5,537 nucleotides of DNA from Spirochaetia bacterium. Its GTDB lineage: Bacteria; Spirochaetota; UBA12135. Of this stretch, positions 1-5,093 are shown in pieces; position 1 is the stretch's first letter; every line of letters starts with the position of its first letter. The notes beneath the pieces were generated by a model. That model was not told where the DNA came from and did no database searches. It was given only the letters and a program-made list of their open reading frames with translations. The position numbers were made by a program, and so were the translations under genes. The stretch covers positions 1 to 5,537 of the forward strand of contig DNNS01000509.1 in the NCBI GenBank assembly GCA_003497555.1, read 5' to 3'.

Positions 1-50
1 ACATATGCACTTGAGTACTATGGGACAATCTGAACAAAATAAATTTTCAT

Positions 51-56
51 AGGAGG
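51..56 (+). promoter_or_regulatory. Strong Shine-Dalgarno of the redox operon
   Basis: A perfect AGGAGG lies 7 bases upstream of the ATG at 64 and fixes that start. It is the strongest ribosome binding site in the window; most later genes have weak sites and probably depend on translational coupling. An in-frame TGA at 31-33 shows that the reading frame does not extend further upstream. No convincing -35/-10 pair is visible in bases 1-50, so the promoter may lie outside the window. Confidence 0.85.
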
Positions 57-63
57 ATCTATC

Positions 64-1350
64 ATGAGTTCAGAATTAATTAAAAATATAAACGAAAAAA
101 ATTTCAACGAAACGGCTAATTTACCCGGGATTATAGTAATAGATTTTTATTCTACCCAATGTCCCCCCTGCGATGCCTTAGCGCCGAAATTTGAAAAAGC
201 TGCAGAAATTTTCAGGGGCCAGGCTGCTTTTTATAAAATTTTCCGTCAGGAAAACCGCGAACTTGCTGAAAAATTAGGAGTAAAATCATCTCCAACAGTG
301 CTATTGTATAAAAACGGCAAAGAAGCAGGAAACAGATTATCCGGTGCGGTAAAATTCAAAGATCTTCTTGATGGAATTTCCTCTTTGGGCGCCAGATATG
401 AAAAATTGTCTCCGGTAAAAAGCGAATATGATATTATGATCATCGGCGGAGGTCCGGCCGGTCTTTCCGCTGCACTTTATTCTGCCCAGGCCAAACTCAA
501 GACCGTGATTATTGATCAGGCTCTGCCCGGAGGGCAAATGGCTGTGACACATCAGGTATCGAATTTTCCCGGGTTTCCGGAACCGGTTGCGGGCTATATG
601 CTGGCGCATTATTTCGGAGAACAGGCGGCCCGGGCCGGCGTTCATACCCGTTTTGCGGCTGATCTGGATTTTTTTAATGCCGCTGAAAAAACCGCAGGCA
701 TCAACGGTTACGAAATCATCCATGCCGAAAAAATTATTATTGCCTCCGGAGCTTCGCCGCGTCCGCTTGGCATACCCGGAGAAATGGAATTCCGCGGCAA
801 GGGAATTTCCTATTGTGCAACCTGCGATGCCAAATATTATGAGAATAAAAAAGTAATTGTTATCGGCGGAGGAAATTCAGCAGTGGAAGAAGCCCTGTTT
901 ATTGCCAAATTTGCATCGGAAATAACAATTGTACACCAGTTTGATGTTCTGCAGGCCAATAAAACTGCCTGTGAAAAAGCTTTCAGCGAACCGAAAATAA
1001 AATTCCTTTTCAATCATGAACCTCGGGCGTTCAGACGCACTGCTTGCGGTATGGAAGCAGAAGTTGAAAATCTGAAAGATAAAACCCGAAAAATCATAGG
1101 CGCAGACGGGATATTTGTTTTTATCGGCATGATTCCCAATACCGGATTTATTAACGGCATGGAAACGGATCAATACGGCAGCATTAAAGTTAATCAGGAT
1201 ATGAAAACTACCGCGCCGGGTATTTTTGCTGCCGGCGACTGTATAATAAAAAAATACCGCCAGATAACAACCGCAGTTTCCGACGGTACTATTGCAGCGC
1301 TTGCGGCAATTAAGGAATTGGAATACAATAAACAAGAGGAGTCTCTATGA
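64..1350 (+). CDS. trxB: Thioredoxin-thioredoxin reductase fusion (Trx first)
   Basis: A 428-residue soluble, probably cytoplasmic flavoprotein made of two fused partners. Residues about 1-108 form a thioredoxin domain with buried Asp27, redox site C33-P-P-C36 and cis-Pro77. A short linker leads to a thioredoxin reductase of about 300 residues: FAD-binding GGGPAG at 128-133, redox site C251-A-T-C254-D, nucleotide-binding GGGNSA at 268-273, and a second FAD motif GIFAAGD ending at D392, followed by the family's YRQ. The expected reaction is flavin to CATC to CPPC, then to partners such as the DsbD encoded downstream. Two oddities stand out. The thioredoxin site reads QCPPC instead of WCGPC. 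The segment H291-Q-F-D-V-L-Q297 lacks the arginines of HRRxxxR that bind the NADPH 2'-phosphate, so the electron donor is uncertain (NADH, reduced ferredoxin or another). The domain order is the reverse of the Mycobacterium leprae TrxR-Trx fusion. The start is set by AGGAGG; the stop overlaps the next ATG. Confidence 0.93.
   Translation: MSSELIKNINEKNFNETANLPGIIVIDFYSTQCPPCDALAPKFEKAAEIFRGQAAFYKIFRQENRELAEKLGVKSSPTVLLYKNGKEAGNRLSGAVKFKDLLDGISSLGARYEKLSPVKSEYDIMIIGGGPAGLSAALYSAQAKLKTVIIDQALPGGQMAVTHQVSNFPGFPEPVAGYMLAHYFGEQAARAGVHTRFAADLDFFNAAEKTAGINGYEIIHAEKIIIASGASPRPLGIPGEMEFRGKGISYCATCDAKYYENKKVIVIGGGNSAVEEALFIAKFASEITIVHQFDVLQANKTACEKAFSEPKIKFLFNHEPRAFRRTACGMEAEVENLKDKTRKIIGADGIFVFIGMIPNTGFINGMETDQYGSIKVNQDMKTTAPGIFAAGDCIIKKYRQITTAVSDGTIAALAAIKELEYNKQEESL
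1335..1341 (+). promoter_or_regulatory. Ribosome binding site of the exported thioredoxin gene
   Basis: AGAGGAG lies inside the last codons of the fusion gene, 5 bases before the ATG at 1347. It supports that start and efficient initiation at the ATGA stop/start overlap. Confidence 0.8.
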
Positions 1351-1853
1351 AAACAATTATCTATTTATTTTTTCCGGCAGTGATGTTCATTGCCGGCTGT
1401 ACTTTTGCGCTTGATCAGAAAAAAAAATCCGAAGAATGGATGGCTTTTAACCAGGGATTGATAAAAGGTGCAGCTGAAAAAAAGCCGGCGGTTATTGATT
1501 TTTATACCGACTGGTGCCACTGGTGCAAGGTTATGGATGAAAAAACCTTTTCCAATCCGGAGGTTAAAAAGTTTTTACAGGAAAATTTTATCACCGTAAA
1601 AGTACAGGCGGAAAGCACTGACGAACAGCATACCTTCCAGGGTAAAGATTATAATTCCGTTCAGCTGACCCGCGCTTTCGGAATTTCCGGCTTCCCGAGT
1701 CTGGCCTTTTTAGACAGCGGGCAGAATGTAATAACGGTTATGCCGGGTTATATCGAAGCTCCCATGTTTCTGCATATTCTTAAATATATTAAAGGTGAAT
1801 ATTACAAGAAGCAGATGAGCCTCGAGGATTTTATCAAGAAAAACGGCAAATGA
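1347..1853 (+). CDS. Exported thioredoxin-fold (lipo)protein, WCHWC site
   Basis: A 168-residue thioredoxin-like protein carrying an export signal. A positively charged start and hydrophobic stretch (residues 2-17) end in a lipobox-like I-A-G-C18, suggesting lipidation and membrane anchoring. An alternative signal peptidase I cut after Ala21 (T-F-A) cannot be excluded. The thioredoxin fold has the redox site W56-C57-H-W-C60 followed by the VMDEKTFSNPEV pattern typical of the Thioredoxin_7/DUF255-like branch, and cis-Pro117 in G-F-P. The segment around residues 89-104, between the first half of the fold and the cis-Pro half, is somewhat extended. The inferred role is a periplasmic thiol-disulfide carrier that receives electrons from the DsbD encoded immediately downstream and passes them to substrates (cytochrome c maturation, disulfide repair or peroxide reduction; the sequence does not say which). 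It overlaps both neighbours by ATGA, so the three proteins are probably made together. Confidence 0.85.
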   Translation: MKTIIYLFFPAVMFIAGCTFALDQKKKSEEWMAFNQGLIKGAAEKKPAVIDFYTDWCHWCKVMDEKTFSNPEVKKFLQENFITVKVQAESTDEQHTFQGKDYNSVQLTRAFGISGFPSLAFLDSGQNVITVMPGYIEAPMFLHILKYIKGEYYKKQMSLEDFIKKNGK

Positions 1854-3424
1854 AAAGTATTATAACGTTTTTATTATTCGGCAGTCTGCTTTACCCGCAA
1901 ATTCCGGTTTTATTACCCGGTACAGACAAGTCGGTCGGCGAAAATCCTGATATTGAATTTTCATTAACAAACGGAAAAAACAATATTATTGTACATGCCC
2001 GTTTTGTCATGAACAGCAAGATGCATGTTTATAGTTCCGAGAAAAAATTTTTTAAAATTGAAATATTAGAGAATTCGGGGACATCTGAACCGGTGATTAA
2101 ACTACCGTCTGTAAAAACCTTAAAAGAAGCGGACGGTTCAATTACCGAATTTTTTTCAGCAGGCCAGGTTATGGTTTTTGATTTTCCGCTGATTTCGGCA
2201 GACTGGAAAATCACCGGAAAAATCCGATTTCAGGCTTGTGACGATTCCGCCTGTTTCGCACCCATGGAAAAACAATTTCAATATTCTTCAGAAGCCGGGA
2301 AAATCATGATAAACAGCGCAAAACCCGACAAACCGGAATTATTTACAGCTTACAAAATTGCCGGCCGGGCCAGCGGATATAAAAATACCGCTGCGTTCAG
2401 CGCTTTTATAGATAACTACCGGGAAAAAAATGAAGATAATATGTTCAGCGGAAAATCGGTTTTTCTGATAATTCTTCTGGTCTTAGCCGGAGGTTTTGCT
2501 CTTAATCTTACTCCCTGTGTTCTGCCGTTAATACCGATTACCCTGTCAATAATCGGGGCCGGAAACCGGGCATCTTCACGGCGTCAGGGATTTCTAACCG
2601 GCGGAGTATACGGCGCAGGCATGGCGATAAGTTACGGACTGCTCGGCGCTCTGGCTGCAGCCAGCGGAGGCACTTTCGGCGCAATTAACAGTTCATGGGT
2701 TTTCACCGCATTTATTTCGCTGATTTTTATTGTTCTTGGTCTTTCCATGTTTGATATAATACAAATTGACCTTACCCGCTTTCGCAGCGGGAAACCGGGA
2801 AAAACCGGAAGCCTGTTTTCCGTATTTTTTATGGGTGCGATTTCTGCCCTGTTAGCCGGAGCATGCGTTGCTCCGGTAATAATTTCCGTAATTGTATATG
2901 CTGCTTCGGAAATGGCAAACGGAAATTATTCCGGACTTCTGCTGCCTTTTCTGCTGGGCATAGGCATGGCTTTGCCCTGGCCTTTGGCCGGAGCCGGGCT
3001 TTCTTTTCTTCCCAGTCCCGGAGACTGGATGACAAAAGTAAAATACGTATTTGGAATATTTATCTTTGCTTTCGCGCTTTATTATGCGCGCGAGACCTGG
3101 ATGTTGATCAAACCGGCTGTGCCTCTGCCGCGCTCCTCGGAAAATGAATTAATAGAATGGGAGTATGATCTGGACTCCGCTCTGATAAAGGCCCGGAAAG
3201 AAAATAAACCGATATTTATTGATTTTTGGGCAGACTGGTGTAAAAACTGTCTGGCTATGGATGCGTCTACTTTCCGCTCTCCGGCAGTTGCCGACAAATT
3301 ATCTTCGTTTATCAGGGTAAAATTTATTGCTACTGATATCAATGCACCGGAAATAAAAAAAACTCTTGAACATTTTAATGTAGCAGGGCTTCCAACCTAT
3401 ATTATTCTTGAAATTGAAAAATAG
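1850..3424 (+). CDS. dsbD: DsbD thiol:disulfide interchange protein, short C-terminus
   Basis: A 524-residue inner-membrane protein with the three-part DsbD layout. After an N-terminal hydrophobic export segment without a clear cleavage motif, residues about 25-150 form the periplasmic alpha domain, whose QACDDSAC motif carries C130 and C135. Residues about 200-416 form the hydrophobic electron-transfer domain, with C223 in LTPCVLP and C339 in GACVAP, the two membrane cysteines of the family. Residues about 427-524 form the gamma thioredoxin domain with W463-C464-K-N-C467 and cis-Pro515. By family knowledge, cytoplasmic thioredoxin reduces the membrane pair, then gamma, alpha and periplasmic partners; the adjacent genes supply both a thioredoxin and an exported acceptor. 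Oddity: the protein ends nine residues after cis-Pro515, whereas Escherichia coli DsbD continues for about 35, so the last strand and helix of gamma appear absent. Start: ATG in an ATGA overlap, with no good Shine-Dalgarno, so translation is probably coupled. Confidence 0.92.
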   Translation: MKSIITFLLFGSLLYPQIPVLLPGTDKSVGENPDIEFSLTNGKNNIIVHARFVMNSKMHVYSSEKKFFKIEILENSGTSEPVIKLPSVKTLKEADGSITEFFSAGQVMVFDFPLISADWKITGKIRFQACDDSACFAPMEKQFQYSSEAGKIMINSAKPDKPELFTAYKIAGRASGYKNTAAFSAFIDNYREKNEDNMFSGKSVFLIILLVLAGGFALNLTPCVLPLIPITLSIIGAGNRASSRRQGFLTGGVYGAGMAISYGLLGALAAASGGTFGAINSSWVFTAFISLIFIVLGLSMFDIIQIDLTRFRSGKPGKTGSLFSVFFMGAISALLAGACVAPVIISVIVYAASEMANGNYSGLLLPFLLGIGMALPWPLAGAGLSFLPSPGDWMTKVKYVFGIFIFAFALYYARETWMLIKPAVPLPRSSENELIEWEYDLDSALIKARKENKPIFIDFWADWCKNCLAMDASTFRSPAVADKLSSFIRVKFIATDINAPEIKKTLEHFNVAGLPTYIILEIEK

Positions 3425-3428
3425 CCGC

Positions 3429-4154
3429 ATGGCGGATCTTTTAAAGATTTATAAAAAATTTTATGATATTTACGGGCCGCAGGGATGGTGGCCGCTATCC
3501 AAAAAAAAAACGCATGCACGTCATCATTCCGGCGCGCCGCAATGTTATGGGGACAGATTTGAAATTATTATCGGAGCAATTCTTACCCAGAATACCTCCT
3601 GGATAAATGTTGAAAAAGCCCTGCATAATCTGAAAAAAAACAAAAAGCTTGGAAGAAATTTCATTATAAAAATGACAAGAAAAAAATTAGCAAAACTTAT
3701 CCGTCCTTCCGGTTATTTCAATATGAAGGCATTAAAACTAAAAAACGCTGCTGATTTTTTTTCGCCTGTCAAAAGCGCCGCGCTCATGCAGTGTAATGAT
3801 TTGAATTATTTACGGTCAGAGCTGCTTGCTGTTAACGGAATAGGACCGGAAACCTGCGATTCTATTCTGCTGTATGCTTTTGCTAAACCGGTTTTTGTTA
3901 TTGATGCCTATACGCGCCGTATTTTCAGCCGTCTGGGGTTTATAGGCGAAAAATTATCCTACCCGGAATGGCAGAAATTTTTTATGGATAATTTAAAAAA
4001 TGCCGGTAATAAAACAGCGGTTTTTAACGAATATCACGCTATGATAGTTGCTCATGCTAAAATGTATTGCCGTACAAAACCGTTATGTTCCGAATGTCCG
4101 TTAAAAAAAAACTGCCGGTACCGGCAGACAGGCAAGGGCTGTTTAAACAGCTGA
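3429..4154 (+). CDS. Endonuclease III-like DNA glycosylase (MagIII type)
   Basis: A 241-residue HhH-GPD superfamily base-excision repair protein. The start (LLKIYKKFYDIYGPQGWWP) and GAILTQNTSW (49-58) resemble the endonuclease III-related/3-methyladenine glycosylase III group. The helix-hairpin-helix is at about 132-150 (VNGIGPETCDSILLYA), with catalytic Asp159 in VIDAYTRR. The position of the EndoIII lyase lysine (K120 in GRKTA) is Glu141, so a monofunctional glycosylase, probably acting on alkylated bases, is more likely than a bifunctional lyase. C214, C220, C223 and C229 give a C-x5-C-x2-C-x5-C motif for a [4Fe-4S] cluster; classical EndoIII has x6 in the first gap. An insert of about 16 residues rich in Lys and His (24-39) sits between WWPL and YGDRFEI. 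Start: the ATG lies 4 bases after the dsbD stop and matches the family's usual beginning. A TTG at 3408 would add seven residues without a better ribosome site. Substrate range is inferred. Confidence 0.85.
   Translation: MADLLKIYKKFYDIYGPQGWWPLSKKKTHARHHSGAPQCYGDRFEIIIGAILTQNTSWINVEKALHNLKKNKKLGRNFIIKMTRKKLAKLIRPSGYFNMKALKLKNAADFFSPVKSAALMQCNDLNYLRSELLAVNGIGPETCDSILLYAFAKPVFVIDAYTRRIFSRLGFIGEKLSYPEWQKFFMDNLKNAGNKTAVFNEYHAMIVAHAKMYCRTKPLCSECPLKKNCRYRQTGKGCLNS
3501..3510 (+). repeat. Ten-A homopolymer within the glycosylase gene
   Basis: Ten consecutive A residues encode part of Ser24-Lys-Lys-Lys-Thr28 of the glycosylase, at the start of its variable insert. A run of this length is a known substrate for polymerase slippage; a one-base change would truncate the protein before the catalytic region. 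Runs of 9-10 A also occur at 4103-4111, 5180-5188, 5388-5396 and 5450-5459, so this may simply reflect the A-rich lysine codon use of the genome. Confidence 0.6.
4112..4127. repeat. Perfect 16-base palindrome in the 3' end of the glycosylase gene
   Basis: CTGCCGGTACCGGCAG is self-complementary across all 16 bases. In RNA it could form a 6-bp GC-rich stem with a GUAC loop. It lies in codons just after the iron-sulfur cysteines and is not followed by a U-run, so it is not a standard intrinsic terminator. Confidence 0.7.
4138..4151. repeat. Second perfect palindrome, 14 bases, reaching the stop codon region
   Basis: GCTGTTTAAACAGC is fully self-complementary and sits 10 bases after the first palindrome, ending one base before the TGA stop at 4152-4154. 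As RNA it would form a 5-bp stem with a UUAA loop. No U-tract follows. The pair may influence mRNA 3' processing or partial termination before the downstream gene; this is inference. Confidence 0.6.
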
Positions 4155-4211
4155 AATTCAATCTAAAGCCGGATAATTCCGATATTATATAAAAAGGCCC
4201 AAAAAAACCAA

Positions 4212-5093
4212 ATGAAATCTTTTTATCTGTTTTGTGCAGTAGTTATTTTTACCGCAAACCTGCATGCCGACTGGTTTGAAAGAATTCAGGTAAAAGCCAG
4301 CGAATTCAAGGTGAGATACGATCCGGTCGCGCAGGAAATAGGCGTACTGGCCAACTTTACCGGTGAAAAAATCTATCTGCTGACATTATTCAGCAGATTT
4401 CAGGACAAAATATATACCATAAACGATATAACCAATGCCCAAATTATTTTTTCAACCAATAAAACAAAATTTCTTTACCGCTTCAGACCGCAATATAACG
4501 GAAAATACTATATTGCCTGCGCTTTTTTATATTATGTAGACTCTAAAATGCAGCGCTATGCCCTGATTAATAACGAAGAGGCTGTGGAAGTAAGGGGACT
4601 GGCAGAAAAACCGGCTGCAGAAAAAAAACTGGAATTGTCCGCTGCAAATAATCTGCCTGAAAAAACAACAGAAAAAAACAGCAGTGAAGAATCGGCGGGA
4701 AAATCCGAAAAACAGGCGGTAACGGAACCAATTTCCGCTCAGGGCGTGCGTCTTCTTAATCCCGAGACCAGAAAACTGAAAAAAGCCGATATCAGCGAGG
4801 TTAATAATCTGATAAAAATGCTCCGGGAAGTTAATCTGGAAATGCGTACGGGATATTTTCTTAAAAAAAATTTTTCCAGTATTGATATTTACCGTTATTT
4901 TGTCAAACACACAGAAGCCGTACAGAATATTGACAATCTGTATATCTCGCTGGTAATGAATGAATACAACTGGCCGCATATTGAAGCCATCAACAGGGAA
5001 TACCGTATATTAAACGGAACGTTCAGCGATATTTCCAGAAAAATCTATGATTTTCTTTCTACCGAAAAACGGAAAAAAGATATTGACTATTAG
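4212..5093 (+). CDS. Secreted protein of unknown function
   Basis: I do not recognise this 293-residue protein. It begins with a signal peptide: Lys2, a hydrophobic stretch at 4-15, and a likely signal peptidase I cut after L-H-A19. Residues about 20-130 are rich in aromatic and alternating hydrophobic residues (for example IYLLTLFSRF, KYYIACAFLYY), suggesting a compact beta-rich domain. Residues about 131-178 are a low-complexity Lys/Glu/Ala/Ser linker. Residues about 179-293 look mainly helical, with charged segments and a lysine-rich end. There is no lipobox and no second membrane segment. The inferred location is the periplasm or cell envelope. Start: ATG 57 bases after the glycosylase stop; the only purine-rich site (AAGG at 4194-4197) is too far upstream to be convincing. 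The gap contains an AT-rich TATTAT at 4183-4188 that could be a -10 element but has no good -35. The 3' end overlaps the next gene by 11 bases if the TTG start there is correct. Confidence 0.75.
   Translation: MKSFYLFCAVVIFTANLHADWFERIQVKASEFKVRYDPVAQEIGVLANFTGEKIYLLTLFSRFQDKIYTINDITNAQIIFSTNKTKFLYRFRPQYNGKYYIACAFLYYVDSKMQRYALINNEEAVEVRGLAEKPAAEKKLELSAANNLPEKTTEKNSSEESAGKSEKQAVTEPISAQGVRLLNPETRKLKKADISEVNNLIKMLREVNLEMRTGYFLKKNFSSIDIYRYFVKHTEAVQNIDNLYISLVMNEYNWPHIEAINREYRILNGTFSDISRKIYDFLSTEKRKKDIDY

Noticed and set aside
11..45. Promoter with TTGAGT at 11-16 and TAAATT at 40-45
   Set aside because: The spacing of 23 bases is too long for a standard sigma-70 promoter and neither element is a good match.
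2..52. Short open frame ending in TAG just before the Shine-Dalgarno, or the frame ending in TGA at 31-33, as the tail of an upstream gene
   Set aside because: Either could be the end of a gene starting outside the window, but 10-17 codons are too few to choose between frames or identify a product.
337..723. Minus-strand open frames across the redox genes (for example 337-723, 877-1335, 2829-3035) and at 4527-4979
   Set aside because: They lie antisense to genes with clear motifs, resemble no family I know, and have no ribosome site; they are shadows.
2863..3147. Plus-strand open frames at 587-856 and 2863-3147
   Set aside because: They overlap the reductase and the DsbD membrane domain in another frame, where the main frame carries conserved motifs throughout.
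3408..3431. TTG at 3408 as the glycosylase start
   Set aside because: It adds seven residues not typical of the family, lies inside dsbD and has no better ribosome site than the ATG at 3429.
3411..3431. A sequencing frameshift joining DsbD to the glycosylase as one protein
   Set aside because: Deleting one A from the run before the stop would fuse them, but the glycosylase has a natural N-terminus at the ATG and no known DsbD-glycosylase fusion comes to mind; two coupled genes is simpler.
4155..4211. Promoter with TATTAT at 4183-4188, and a small CGGA-TAAT-TCCG hairpin as terminator
   Set aside because: There is no acceptable -35 at the right spacing, and the hairpin has only 4 base pairs and no following U-run.
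4920..4941. Inverted repeat TACAG...CTGTA in the secreted-protein gene
   Set aside because: Five-base arms with a 12-base loop inside a coding region are expected by chance in AT-rich DNA.
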